This document shows, one piece after another, positions 1 to 12,404 of a DNA stretch of 64,000 nucleotides (its first letter is position 1; every line of letters begins with the position of its first letter). The notes beneath the pieces were generated by a model, which searched no databases, was not told the DNA's origin, and worked only from the letters and a program-made list of their open reading frames with translations. Both the position numbers and the translations under genes were made by a program. This DNA comes from Capniomyces stellatus (taxonomy: Eukaryota; Kickxellomycota; Harpellomycetes; Harpellales; Legeriomycetaceae). The DNA lies in contig LUVW01000013.1 in the NCBI GenBank assembly GCA_001661515.1, forward strand, positions 134,024 to 198,023, read 5' to 3'.

Positions 1-582
1 TGCACCTCTCTATTCAAATGCATTTAAGCCTTAGTACATTCTACCACCATTCCTCCATTGTCTATACCATATCATCTACCCCCCCCTCCCCATACGCTAT
101 AAAACTTTAAAATGTCTTTTTAATCTTGAAACGTACCCAAATGTCCCTTCTCCAACCTTTGTTGCCAATTTATAATCTGAAAAGGGCGAACATCCCAGAA
201 ATGAGTTTTCATGCGACCTGCTATTATTAGTTTGTAGAAAATCTGCGTTGCTAAACGGGCTATGTGCGTAGTTGCTCCTTGGGCTATTCAGTCCCACTTC
301 TACTGCTTTATTTTGCTCAGCTTTACTCTGATCTTCAACTTTTCTATCATTGCTTAACATTCTACTCTCGTAAAAACTACTGCTGTTGATATTGCCGCTC
401 CTCTCCAAATTATGTGGCATTTTACTGTTGCCGTACAAACTCGCTCCCGATTCTGTCTCCATCTTTTCGACAGCTTGGTTCCTTTGTTCGGATGGCTGCC
501 TTTCCTCCCTGTCAATCACTTTACTTGTGGCTCTTCTATAATCTGTCCCATTGTGAGATGTGCCTTCAACTCCTCGCTTCAT
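1..582 (-). CDS. CDK9/BUR1-like protein kinase, N-terminal part (runs off window)
   Basis: Start ATG is at 582. Exon 1 (582..137) encodes about 148 low-complexity Ser/Asn/Glu-rich residues and then the glycine loop YKLATKVGEGTFG of a Ser/Thr kinase. The exon stops inside the loop at a GTACGT donor (136..131). A TACTAAG branch point (36..30) and an AATAG acceptor put exon 2 at 9..1. Splicing restores the loop as GEGTFGEV followed by His or Gln, with phase 2 kept. The KVGEGTFGEV form resembles transcriptional CDKs (Cdk9/Bur1/Cdk12 class), which phosphorylate the RNA polymerase II CTD and elongation factors, but everything after the loop lies outside the window. The kinase call is firm; the subfamily is inference. 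Confidence 0.7.
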
Positions 583-1556
583 TATGATCTTTTTACTAGG
601 TGGCTTTATTCTGTTTCCAACTTTACCACAATCACGCTAAACTTTCTATTTGCATTTAATCCTATATTTTTGTCATCAAGCTTTCCTTCCAACCATCGAG
701 CTAATTGTGTTTCTTTCTTTTGTTTACTTTTCTTATTTTTGCTCCGTTCCTCCTTTACGAGCGTGCTATGTGAATGCTACTATTGTATTGATGACGGCTT
801 TGTTCTCAAATCCTACCACCTTTTCTAAAATTGTTTTTTTGTTTACTTTTCTTTGATTTATTTTGCACTGTTTAGTTCTGCTCTGTTCAGTTCTGTCCCA
901 CTCGAATATTATATTTTTTTATATTGTTGTATTAAATATAGTAAAAGTTCTTTTTTTTTATTTCCTTCTTTTCGTTTTGTGCTATCTTATTTGCCGGATT
1001 CGCGTATATCCGTATAATAACGTTAAAATTGTGAATATCTTTTCTCTTGGATGGTGTTACTACTTGTATAAGCACAAAACACAACCCTGCCTCTATTACG
1101 TTTCTCGTTTTACTTTACTTGTCCTTTGCCTTTAGTTTTAGTTGATTGATAAAATACAGCTTGTCCTTTTTTTTTTTACTTGACATCATTGTTTGTTTGG
1201 ATCTCTCGCCATTTTCTCTGTTTAACTTTTTGGTGTAATCGCCAATTAATATTTCCTGCATTATTTCAATAATAATAAAAATACGCTTCTTGCCTTAATA
1301 GTTTGTAGCCTGTACTTTATTACAGAAAGTACTACATTCGACGATGTTGGGTTTTAGGACCATTTTTATCTATTACAAGGCTTGGTTTATTATTGAAGTG
1401 CATTACAAACTCAAAAAGCTGTACTAGAAATAATAATGAAAAACGAACACTAATCGCCGAATTATTAAAACTTTGAACCGTGCAAAATTCAATTGAAAAT
1501 GTAAATGTAAACAAATTAATACCACTAGTTTTGTAATCAATAAACCTTAAAACGAG
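583..1556. other. Intergenic, AT-rich
   Basis: T-rich sequence between the kinase start and the esterase stop. It contains only short chance reading frames. No RNA gene or repeat recognised. Confidence 0.6.
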
Positions 1557-2657
1557 TTAAAATCCTTGGTTTTTATCAGCGGCCAACTTTTCTGCGTTTT
1601 CTAGAGCTGACTTAAGAGTATAGCCATCGATTCTCAGCTTCCCTGTTTTGAGTGAGTCTGGGAAGTACAGCATGTTTGTTTTTGCCTTAGCACCATCCAA
1701 TTTGTACTTTTTGTACAGTTCTGCAGCATTGTCTACGCTTAACTTGTAGTTGCTATCCTCAATCACACTTGCTACGTTTGCACCATAAATAGCATGCATT
1801 CTAGTTGATGGATGAACTAAATCGGTAAAAAGATGGGTATCGGGGAACGGACAAGAGAGACTTAAGAACTCACTGACGCTAAACGCAACACATACGACTT
1901 TGGAGAACAGTATTCCTAGCGGTCTGTATACTGATGGAGTTGTTACCACGGTGTTGAAATTAAACATACTGACTTTCTTTAGCCAAGTCAGGTTGTCGCC
2001 CTGCTTTTCAACATACTTGTCCAATAGAGCGTTGAGTTTCTTGTTGGTTAATTTAACATAGTCGTCCAAATTGCTTACTACCCTTAGCAGGTTATACTTT
2101 ACGATTGGCAGTGTGGTCATGCTTGTGATTTCGCTGACAATAAACTTCTTGTACCCAAACTTGTGCAGTCGTTTTATTGACTTGAAGATTTTTTTTGAAA
2201 CTATAGTTGAAAACTCCTCAGCCGAAATGATTGTTGTAGTTATCCGAATTGAGCTAAAGAAAATATCATTGGCGCCAATGATTACACTAACGATATCATC
2301 TTTGATTGCCTCTTTTTTGTATAGAGGTTCAAACTTAGCAATGTACGTGTCAATCTGGTCATCAAGGTCAGGCACTTTGATTCCAAGCGCAGTATTAAGA
2401 ACGACAAAGTCGTTGTTGCTTGTGGCATACCCATGTGCAAAATTCACCAGTGTGTAGTTGTTGAAGTGAGCAAGATATTCGTTCCATACAGGTCCGTTGG
2501 AGTAGTGACGGTGAAAGTAGGCAGGTCCAGATGGAAGGTTGAGATTGTTTCCGTTGTCAGACAAACTGTCGCCAAACACAACAAGCTGGGTTTTGGCTTG
2601 GACTGATGCACCCAAAAATGCAATTGATGCTAACAAAGCGGTTTTTAGTCCACTCAT
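1557..2657 (-). CDS. Secreted GDSL-family lipase/esterase
   Basis: Single exon, 366 aa. Residues 1-21 form a signal peptide (hydrophobic core, cleavage near SVQA). Block I is VVFGDSLSDNGNN with the nucleophile Ser; the Gly block is around NFAHGYATS; block III is VIIGANDIF with the catalytic Asn; block V is DLVHPSTRMH with the Asp/His pair. All four SGNH hydrolase blocks are in order, so the enzyme should be active. Expected role is hydrolysis of ester bonds in extracellular lipids or acylated polysaccharides; substrate cannot be read from sequence. Length fits the fungal GDSL lipase/acylhydrolase group. Start chosen at the ATG giving an intact signal peptide. Confidence 0.9.
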   Translation of the reverse strand: MSGLKTALLASIAFLGASVQAKTQLVVFGDSLSDNGNNLNLPSGPAYFHRHYSNGPVWNEYLAHFNNYTLVNFAHGYATSNNDFVVLNTALGIKVPDLDDQIDTYIAKFEPLYKKEAIKDDIVSVIIGANDIFFSSIRITTTIISAEEFSTIVSKKIFKSIKRLHKFGYKKFIVSEITSMTTLPIVKYNLLRVVSNLDDYVKLTNKKLNALLDKYVEKQGDNLTWLKKVSMFNFNTVVTTPSVYRPLGILFSKVVCVAFSVSEFLSLSCPFPDTHLFTDLVHPSTRMHAIYGANVASVIEDSNYKLSVDNAAELYKKYKLDGAKAKTNMLYFPDSLKTGKLRIDGYTLKSALENAEKLAADKNQGF

Positions 2658-5276
2658 TATGATGCTTTACTTGTATTGTTGATCGATAAAAACGTGGTGT
2701 TCTATAAAGCTGTTGCGAGTGATTTGGAGACTACGATTGTTTTAGTTTTACTGACATTGATCTTACTGCTGCTTTTATAGCATTTTTTATGTTTATTATT
2801 TGTCATCGCCTCCTTGAATCTTATCAGCAATCAATTCTTTACATTCTACAATAGTAATAAAATCTTACATTTTTGTTTGCGACTATATTAAACTGTGAAA
2901 ACTTGATACTAAAACAAATACACTTTACCCTTTTAATGGTTTGAGGTTAACTTATTGAATATAATATAATCGATGCAAAATTTTAATTCGATTTATCAGA
3001 TTTATAATTGTTACACATTTATTTTTGCTGTTATGTAAATTGCAAACATTTTCTTTCCCTCAGCTGACTGTTTTATGCCTAAGCTCTGTTTTTTTACGAG
3101 ATAGACGAACAGCTTTAGTTCTAAAAGTTTAAAAGATGTAAAACATCAGGATCAGCCCTCGTAAGATATACTATTTTTGGATGGAGAAATCCCTTGTCAA
3201 CTTTAAGCATTTTTTCCAACTTTGCTAATTGGCTGTTTCTCAAAATCTGCCTTTTTCGCTTTTGCGTTTTTTTTTCTCTTATTTTTTACTCGCTTTATCT
3301 TAATCAACTAATAATTTATAATTAGAATTAGAATTAGAATTAGAATTAGAACTTGATTTAAAATCATCATAATTATAAATCACTTAACATTATAAAAGTG
3401 CAATTATTGCATAACTTACAAAGTGAAAGGTATGGATGATGTCTTGATGAACACTCTTAAATATAAAGTACTGGGATTCAAGCGGTTCAAATAAACACAA
3501 ATGACATTGGAGCGCACTTGCTGAACAAAATACAAGCCCAATTCTCTTTCTGCCAACTTTTACCTTCTAATGAACGAAATACCTAACAAAATAAGCCGTC
3601 AACCTTCTCGATTAGAGGTAGCTACCGGGATTTAGTTTTGAATCAAAAGTAATGATCTACGAATTACTAACAAATAAACCATAAAAATAGTCCTGGCTCG
3701 GGATTTTAAAAACGGGGTTGTACTGAACGAATGAAGTAGTAAAAAAACAAACAAAATAGTTGTGGCCATTGTAGCTAATAAGTTTGGAGCACTGATGGGC
3801 TTTCCATTTTTGAAGTTTAGGACACGTGGATATCTTGACTCGTGTTGTTTAAAATCCAATGGAAACGCTCTTTCTAAGGTCTTGGTTCATGTATCATGTT
3901 TATAGTTGGTTCTTGAGATTCAGATTTGCAAATCTGCGCAGACTCAAGGAAATTTAGCTGACATAATAGCAAGCATCCCAATAACAATAAAAATGAATCG
4001 CTTTTAGCTGACCAAGAAGCATGCTATATAACCCATTTGACTTTGCTTGGACAGATATATATTTACCTTGTGTTCTATTGACCAAACTCTTTCCGTTTTT
4101 ACTACCCGGCTCGAATCATTTGTTTACGGAATTTGACATTCAATAGTACTAGATACACAACATTATCCGTTATTAACAGCAAGCTAAAAGGTGTGTAGAT
4201 CGGGAATTTGGCAACGGTGACTAATCATCTCTACTTGTTAAATTCATTTTAAAACTAAAGGTAAGGACTTGGGTTAAGTCTGATTATAACATGTTTGGTT
4301 AGGAAAACGTCACTTGACAAGATATGGTTTCCTCTTATTAAACCCAAAACTTTGCTCCAATTTACAAACGTGTATCCTTCTGGGGTGACCTTATTTCATC
4401 TTGCCCTAACTAAACAGTCTGTAGTGTCAAATGATTGATGCGTACTGCCTTGGCCATTAAGTATGGGAGGGATTAAGTAATAGCAATAAATGTAACCATC
4501 CACATGACTGTTTAAACGACTTCTGAAAGAGATCGTATAGCTGTTGCTGTAACCAACACAAGTATTAAATTTTAGTTTGTTGACTCCACTGGGTTTATTG
4601 GTAGTAAAATACAAAAAATACAAAAAATACAAACAGTTTACTTGACAAACTCCATCTTAATAAAACCGAGATCTTTTATTGGCTTTCCTTGCTTAAAACC
4701 AAAGCCAGACTAAAATTGGTTGCATTTAAAGGTAAAACAAAAGCTGAAAAATATAGATTAATTATTTAAAACTTGGTAAATGCTGAACCAAATTAAATAA
4801 AGTGCAATCCAGTAGGCAAAAAAATAATATTGAAACGTTGAAAAAGAGAATTAGTAGCTGAAACTAAGTAAATAGTAGAATTAAACAAAGCAAAGTATTG
4901 ACCTTTACTTCGCTCACGCTTGTAAGCAAAAAACTTAAAAACAAACACAGTACAATTTGTAAATTTGTAAATTAGAAAAAAAATTCTCTCAACATCCGGT
5001 ATTGAAAGAAACCAATAACGACAATCTCCCACTCTCAACAAGGCTGTATCGCTATTTTCGTTATAGCATTTACAACCGGCCTACTTGATTATACATCAGT
5101 AGAGAATTCAATAGAATTCCACGTGTTTTCCAACCGATAAAAAATAGAATAAGAGGAAAGGAAACAAGAAGAAAGGAAAAAAAGAAACAAGTAAAAGAAA
5201 AAGAAAGCGGCAAAGTAATAAATCAACAATAGAGCAGAAATATATTGGACTCTGGTTGAACAGAAGGTGTGCACAA
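2658..5276. other. Intergenic, AT-rich
   Basis: Spacer between divergent genes (esterase -, VAM7-like +). It has a hexamer repeat at 3321-3350, short chance frames only, and a purine-rich 5' leader (about 5145-5220) just upstream of the VAM7-like ATG. Nothing else supported. Confidence 0.6.
3321..3350. repeat. ATTAGA hexanucleotide microsatellite, about 5 units
   Basis: Five perfect ATTAGA units in intergenic DNA. The unit resembles some telomere-like hexamers, but the array is short and internal, so an ordinary microsatellite is most likely. Confidence 0.9.
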
Positions 5277-7132
5277 ATGAGTAAAGAAAGTATTCGATAT
5301 ATTCGAATTCCAGTAGCTGAGGTTAAGCTTGTACCCAGCAAACATATCGAATATGCTGTGCAAGTACAAGGTCCTGTACGTTCGTGGACAGTTTGGCATA
5401 GATACCAGGACTTTTTTCAGTTAGATTTGGAGCTGCAAAAGCTGTATCCTACTTTCCCAGTTCCGATGAAATTACCGCCAAAGAACGCAACTCTGCTTCC
5501 TTGGCAAGTTATACCCGAGTCGTGGGACACAATAAAGCAGTATAGCGGGAACAGCATCGGATGGCTAGGTTCAGGGATGAAGTATCTAAGTATGAGTGGT
5601 GGCGATAGCGAAAGCGGGAAAGCACAAAGTGTGGAATCGAATTCAAACGTTTTGAAACAGCACGGAGGCGATAAGCCGAGCAGAGTTAAGAATGAAGAAT
5701 CTGATTCAGAACAGAGCATAGATTCGGTTGTCGGTGTTTCTGACAGAGAGTTTATCGAAGAGCGAAGAAAATGCTTGGAGGCATACTTGCAGACTATATT
5801 GACCAACAAAGACGAGCGATGGAGGAAAACCTTGGTTTGGCAAGAGTTTTTGGCGCCACCAAAAAACCAACAATCTGCAAGGGCGAAAAGCTTGAGCGGA
5901 AAGGGGGTTTCTGTCGGATTTAGCGGCGAGTACCTCGACAACGTAAATAACAACTTTGTAAAAATAAATGGACAGGAGTGGGTTTTGGAGTTTAGGAAAG
6001 CAGAGAACGAGGTTTTGGATATTAGACATCTTTTGGAAAGGCGTGAAAATGCACTATCGCGAAACGAAGTGTCGTTGTTCCATCAATGTACACACCAAGC
6101 AAAGAAAAAGTTGAGTGAGTTGGAAAGTGTGTTGGATGCATTAGGGAGAAGTCTGTCTGAACAAGAGAGGCCCTCGTCTGGCCCAAGCTTTTCTATAGGT
6201 TAGTGAATGGAACTAAAGTCGACGCCTAACTATATTTGCAAAAAAAAAAAACACTCATTTGATGCTAAAACATATAAATAGTGTACGTTTAAATTCGTAT
6301 CAACGTTGTGTTGCATTAAACCACAGTTCGATATTGATGCGGATACTAATTGCTTGATTATTTCTATTTTTCAATCAACATGCACTCTTAAGAGAACCAA
6401 AGCGTAACAAGAGGCGAAATATTGAGACGCAGGGATAAGTTACTTTCGCTGATAGAGGAAAAGTCTGTGGTTGAGCAGCTGGTTAGCGGGGCTACAGGAC
6501 ATATTGGAGGCAGAAGGAATGTAGTTGCACCAAGTAGCACGGATAAAGAAGCACTGCTGCGACATAACTCTAGCGGGGATGATCAGCCTGCAAGAATAAT
6601 TGGTAGAGCAGGCGTGTTTGGGTCAATAAGCAAGACAATAACGCAGCTACCGTTTGGGCTGTTTAGCTCTATTCCAGCTACAACCAGTAACATGGCTACA
6701 ACCAATACAACTGGTACAACCGGTAATATGACCACAGTTGATGCCGCTAATACCACCAATGATAGCGAATTTAAAGGTAAAAGCAGTCCTAAAGCCCAGC
6801 CCAAGTCGTCAATATTAACCAACCAAGCACCAACAAAACGGCGAAACAGGGTATTTGGCACACCACAACAAAGCTACATCCCTGAAGAAACCCAAGAAAC
6901 CATTGGTATGGATAACGAGGGGTTGGTTCAGCTGCAGACAAAAATGATGAATGAGCAGGATGAGCGAGTTAAGATGTTTTCACAGCTGCTGAAGAGGCAA
7001 AAGGAAATTGGTTCTGCGATTGGCGAGGAGTTGGAAATACACAATCAGCTGTTGGGTGATTTGAACGAGGATATTGATAGAACTGGGAATAGGCTAGCTT
7101 CAGCTCGGCGACAGGCCAGCAAACTCGAATAG
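5277..7132 (+). CDS. VAM7-like PX-domain Qc-SNARE
   Basis: Two exons, 5277..6198 and 6393..7132, 553 aa. Intron: donor GTTAGT, branch TACTAAT near 6345, acceptor at first AG (6391-6392), phase 1 kept; the join reads SFSIENQSVTRGEI. Residues 1 to about 200 are a PX domain (phosphoinositide binding): WHRYQDFFQLDLELQKLYP, then PPK, then helices with RKCLEAYLQTIL. A 60-70 residue Ser/Glu-rich insert splits the PX after the PPK region. The C-terminal 80 residues are a Qc-SNARE helix ending without a membrane anchor, as in yeast Vam7, which binds PI3P on vacuoles and joins Vam3/Vti1/Nyv1 with HOPS for homotypic fusion. The expected zero-layer Gln is His524. The start is the ATG beginning MSKES. Confidence 0.85.
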
Positions 7133-7138
7133 TCTTTT

Positions 7139-7432
7139 ATTTATTTTTATTTTATTTATGTGATTTATTGGTAACAAAATCAACACAACAAAACATACAA
7201 TATTAAACAGTACCATAAAATACTATAAAACACTGTGCTATTTTGATATGCTAAATGACTCTATTAGCCAACACCCCTTCGATCAATTAGATCGCCCGTA
7301 CCCGATGGGCATTGGTTCAGGGATATTGGTGCTACTTTAAGCCTGGACAGGATCAAGTAACGGGGTTTGTGGATGGCCTCCAAAAACGACGCTGCTGCCA
7401 GCATCGTCTTGGCGCCGAGGGTACCAGGATTA
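7139..7432 (-). mobile_element. 5'-truncated LINE 3' end, copy 1
   Basis: On the minus strand this encodes the same C-terminal ORF2 peptide as the copy at 24089-24431 (TLGAKTMLA...ASFLEAI, ending DLIDRRGVG then stop), followed by the same 3' UTR and an A-rich tail (T-rich at 7139-7160 on plus). Homology begins abruptly near 7432. It lies just past the VAM7-like stop codon, so that gene's 3' UTR may include LINE sequence. Flanking AT-rich DNA hides any target-site duplication. Confidence 0.8.
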
Positions 7433-7907
7433 TTTTAATTAAAGAATAATGTATAATTGATAGTTATAGAATACTCGAGATTGACTCTCACTTATGATGA
7501 TTGGACGATACTTTCAAAATTGTTATGTGGAAGAGAGGGAGTAAAATGAAATGCAACAATAAAGAAAGGGATATATGCTGGTAAAGTATTAAACAAAATA
7601 TGATTTTATGGATGGTAAAAGAAAGAAATCTCGAATACGGCATATGTTTTCGACTGAGGCATACAGTTAGTAAAGCTCAAAGTAACAATATCCAACTCAA
7701 TATAAAAATAATAATAAAATCCAAGCCAAAGTTCGTTTTAGTCTAATGTTTTATAATACTGTGCTCGCTTACGCGACTCCCCACCTTCGCTCCTTAAAAG
7801 CAAATCACAACCAATCAGTAGCAATTCACGCTATATTATGTAAAGCGGCATATGAAACGAAAGAAAATATTTTTCCTCCATTCAAATTCACCAAACTCTA
7901 TAGTAAG
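7433..7907. other. Intergenic between LINE copy 1 and aspartokinase stop
   Basis: AT-rich 3' flank; nothing supported. Confidence 0.5.
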
Positions 7908-9673
7908 CTAACTGTCGTTTGAAACAAAGGAGGCTGGGGTTGGGATTCCTACTGAGGGACTTCTTATGCGGGTGTTTGCAAGAATTTTTTCAATGTCAAA
8001 TTCTTTGATGACTTCGGGGTCATCAATCAAACTTCTACCAGAGTTTCTGAAAAGACCATCGTGTATGGCTCTGAGAGCAGTGGTGGACTGAGAGTCTGAG
8101 ATTACGCAGCTTATGTTGATTTCGCTCGCGCCTTGGGAGATCATTTCGATGTTTACACCAGCTTTCGCTAAAGTAGTAAACATTTTGCCACTGATTCCCA
8201 CCATGTTCCTCATTTGCTTGCCAACAAGGGACAAAATAGCCAAATTTTCCAAAACATCGATGCGACCCAAGGTGCTTAGCTCCTCGACTATTTTAGACAG
8301 GGTTTTTTTGACTGTTGAAGACGAAATGGCCATAGATACGTGGACTTCAGAGGTTGCGATCAAATCAACAACCACACTGTATTTGTTCAATGTCGAAAAC
8401 ACTTGCTCAAAAAATCCATGGGACACGGCTTTGCGGTTCGAGTGGATGTTGAGAACAAGTATGTCGTTTTTGACAGTAACGGCAGTGGGATGGCGTCTGG
8501 TCATATCGAGCATATACCCGTTGTCTAGGAGCAACTCTGGTGAACTTCGAATAGCAGTTGTTGAGTCAAGTTTTAGCTGCGAAACTGACCTTGTGGCTGG
8601 TCTTGATAGCAGATCTGGAGAAACTATCGTTCCTGCTGCACTTGGGTTCTGGACGTTTTTGATTCGAATAGGAATCATTGCGTTCATAACCTGTTCCATG
8701 GTGAATGGATGTATAACCTCTGAGCCGTAGTATGTAAGCTCGGCTGCCTCTTCTGGAGTAATGACGTTGATCAACCTTGCTTCTGGGATTTTTCGAGGAT
8801 CTGCTGTGAAAATGCCATCTACCTCTTTCCAGATTTGCAACTCCTGGGCGTTGATGCCTACAGCTACAAGTGCTGCTGTCAAATCGGTATATCCACGACC
8901 AATGCTGGTCAAGATGCTTCCTGGGACTTGCCCAAAGTATCCTGTAACGACTGGAACGGCTTGGCCACAAGCTTCGATTCTTTTACCAAACTCCTGACTC
9001 AGGTAGTCGTAAAAGTTCTGATCTAGCTGGTTTTTATTGAATTTCTTTTGGATTACTCTTTCTAAATCAACAACAGATGTATGGACGCCAGCATCTCTCA
9101 GCATCGCAGAAACAAACGCACAGGAGAGCTGTTCTCCTGTACCGACAATAATGTCTTTAGTGCGGTGCGACACTTCATCTATAACCTGGGCTGCAACCAG
9201 CAGTCTATTCAGTCTTTTACAGATCTTTGCTACAACCTCTTTATACTCATCTAATATGTCCTTTGACCGGATATACTCCTCTCCTGCCAAAAAGTGAGAG
9301 TCGATAATTTCTTGCACCAGCTCTTCGTGTACAGTGCTGTCAGGGTCAGAGTTGGTAACAGCCTCTGCTGCCTGCATTAGCAGTGAGGTGGTACCTTTGG
9401 CCTTTACATCAGTGCTTCTTGCTGAGCACACAACAACGACTTGGTAGTCCTTCAGCAACGATCTATAATACATGCATACGTATTTTTGCGCGTTTAAATA
9501 TCACTGCTTCTAAAAAATTGTTCGTTTTTCGGGTTATTGTTAGTATTGTAGAGTAAATCTATTGCTTACGGTATTATTTCTCTGCATATTTGGATTGGAA
9601 ACTTTCCAACGCTTGTTCCTCCGAATTTAACAACTAATTTGGGTTTGGAGCTTTGATTTCGCAGATCTACCAT
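7908..9673 (-). CDS. HOM3: Aspartate kinase (monofunctional, fungal HOM3 type)
   Basis: Two exons, 9673..9570 and 9462..7908, 552 aa. Exon 1 supplies the kinase N-terminus KLVVKFGGTSVGK. Donor GTAAGC, branch TACTAAC, acceptor TATTATAG; two earlier AGs would give stops, so the third is used. The join reads CREIIPSLLKDYQVVVVCSAR. The first step of Thr/Met synthesis from aspartate is ATP-dependent phosphorylation to beta-aspartyl phosphate. The amino-acid kinase domain covers about residues 12-330 (GYTDLTAALVAVG; DGIFTADPRKIPEAR) and two C-terminal ACT domains about 390-530, the usual site of threonine feedback. There is no homoserine dehydrogenase fusion, as in fungi. The reading frame is intact. 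Confidence 0.95.
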
Positions 9674-12404
9674 TGTTTTTCTTTTATATTTGTCTATTTG
9701 TATTATATTAATGCTATACGGATAATGATATTGGTTGATATCCAACTATCTGTTCTGTACTTTGCTTATATATTAGTTTGGAATAATAAATATATCCAAT
9801 TCTATCTTTAACTGTCGGTAGTCAAGTTGGTGTGCTTTCTAGTGTCAAAAAAAAAGCAGTAGGTTTAGTCTATTGCTTGAGAACCTCGATTATAAACCAA
9901 GTATAGAATACGAAAAGTAGTATATCAAATGCGTTATACTGTAAAAAATAATATAGAATAGTAATAATTGAATGCAATTATGAGTCGATTTAAGGTAGGA
10001 TGTTTTTCTAGGCAGATTTCGTTGCTTAAATACCACAAATCCATTTCCTTTTTTCTTCGAAAATAATAGCCTTCAACTCTTTTAACGCTTTAAACTCGAA
10101 CTATTAACTATTCTCAAAGAGATTTAATTTAACTTTTTTTTGAGAAAAAAAAAGCTGGTGTGCTATTTGCTTTAAACTTATTTGCAGAGTTTGAAATTAT
10201 TACTAACACTATTAGATTAATTTGATAAAAAAAAAACAACTAGCACAACATCATGTCTCTATTGGCCCATGTAACTGGTATTTACTAACGGTTGTATAAC
10301 TTTGTTCATTTCTGAATAGAACCGTAAATGATCCCTAACCTTAATACATCAGCTTGGTCAATAGTCTTGAAAGTTGAGAAGAAAAAGGAATTAAATAGAA
10401 AAAAGGAACTAAATAGAAAAAAGGAAAAGAGCCTCTCTACTGGGCGGCAATCTCAAGCTATTGGCAATGAAACTGTTTCTTTTTGTTATCTTTTATCAAG
10501 TTTAATAGGATGCTCACATGATTTAACCAAAGTAACTAGTTCTGAATTTTTGTGACCAGGTAAACAGTCACCAAATTACCCGATATAGCTTCCACCGTGA
10601 TTCCACAAAACTGCCACAGATGATCTCGCCATTTTTTCCACTTTTATAAGAAAAAGCGTTTTGCTGAATAGAATACTTTGGGAAATGTTGTTTGCTTATT
10701 GCCTAGATTTGGATTTGAGCTTCGGCTTAACAGACACTCAACAAACAGATATTTTGCGGCTACAGAGCGCTAGATTGTCTATACTTGCACCATCACAATC
10801 CCATTGTATGTCCCATCTTGAGACATTCTCTTATTCATTCGGTTTTGTAAACAAGGACTCTAGCCTAATCTACATTAATCGCAGTATTATTTATTGGAGA
10901 TTTTGAAGATAATAAAACGCTAGGAAAACTAAAACTGTTAAAAACAACACCCCCTCCCTCCCCCCACTCACTTGCGTTGCTGAAAAGAAAAGAAAAAGGA
11001 CTTGAATTCCACTTGCTTTTTTTTTATTGAATATTATTTCTCATTCGTAGAAATCGCCAAACGTTGTACTTTATCGATTTAACAAGTAGCTACGCTATAG
11101 GCCAGCTAATGATGCAGTGCTCGCAACTCTTTTAACTGATTTGCCATCAATATATACACGGTTACGTAAAATACTACTGTTTAAATCTAAGTGTGTCATA
11201 ATTACATTGGTATTAACCATCAAGTATTTCCGCTTGAGTACTTTGATTCAAAAAATATGCTGAATACAAGATGATGTGAAATTCACTTGGACGATTCTGC
11301 ATTTTAATTCGGCTGTTGGATATCCTAACACTTAAAATTGAAGCTACCAAAGTACCAACCAACGAAATCGACTTGGATAATAACACTGTGTGAATGGTAA
11401 CATCATTCTCATCAACGAAACAAAATAATATGCGACAACAATTACAGCTGCCATTCATAGTTGAAGATTGCAACTCTCTGGTAAAATGTGATAAATTGGT
11501 TCGGTGAAACAGAATTTGCGAATAGCAGGACAATTATACAGTTTCAGTTTTACCAAACTGATCACAATTAACAAAATTATAGTAATAATAGTCAACATTG
11601 TTATCAAGCCCACACCCCCTGGGAAAATAAATACTAGTGAAAAGTGGGATCGGAAAGCCTCAAAATAACATGTGGTGTTGGGAAAGGAACGCATCAGCCA
11701 GATATTTTACAAAGCTCCGATACGATGGGCGAGTTGAGCTTCTTTCCAAGTTGAAACTAAAAAAAAGAAGATCTTTGGCTTATTTAGGTTATTTTTGGAT
11801 CAGCTTTGAATTGAACTTTTGTGGGAAAAGCACAGGGTGACTTGTTGAAACTAAAATGGTTTAAATACACATTGCTACTCGACATTGGCCTAATGTTGGT
11901 AGAGAACTAAATATGTATCGTTTCAGCTAGTCATAAATTAAATAGTTTTAGGCGAGGAAAGGCAAAGTCTAGCGAGGTTCGTTGGAATATCTTTGTAAAT
12001 AACGTGGTTTGTTGTACTAATAGAACGGATTGATTCTGCAAGTCATAAAACAATTAAATTATAAATAAACTTTGTGGTTCAAAGCAAGTGTCGTCCCGAT
12101 TAAAAATTTTAGTTTTACGCGAAATTTCAATTTGCAAAGTTATTTCCAAAAAAAAAAAAAACAACAAAAAAACAATGCGAGTAATAATGCCTATGTTGTT
12201 TTCATATAAACTATTCACGACTATAAAGTTAAGGAAAACATTATAAAGTCAATTCCAAGGGTTTCCAATTCAGCCGCACTAGTATAGTACATATCTTGTT
12301 TTTTTAAAGAAGGGGAAAAGGAAAAGGAAAAGGAAAAGGAAAAGCAATAATCTTTAATAAACAAAAGCCTGTATTTTCGGATAAATGGAACGTCAATCTC
12401 ATAA
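9674..12404. other. Intergenic, AT-rich
   Basis: Spacer between divergent genes (aspartokinase -, WAPL-like +). Contains homopolymer A/T runs, a C-rich patch near 10951-10970 and the GGAAAA repeat at 12312-12343. Chance frames of up to about 100 codons have no recognisable composition. Confidence 0.55.
12312..12343. repeat. GGAAAA hexanucleotide microsatellite, about 5 units
   Basis: Purine-only tandem repeat ending about 60 bp before the WAPL-like start codon, so it lies in the promoter or 5' leader. Confidence 0.9.

Noticed and set aside
412..1135. Series of plus-strand hydrophobic frames
   Set aside because: They overlap the kinase exon antisense or lie in T-rich DNA that codes Phe/Leu-rich peptides by chance.
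3321..3350. Telomere-like hexamer array
   Set aside because: Only five units, internal, and the unit is not G-rich on one strand; an ordinary microsatellite explains it.
10328..11840. Several frames of 67-106 codons in the 9.7-12.4 kb spacer
   Set aside because: No conserved-looking composition, no splice partners, and the frequency expected for chance frames.
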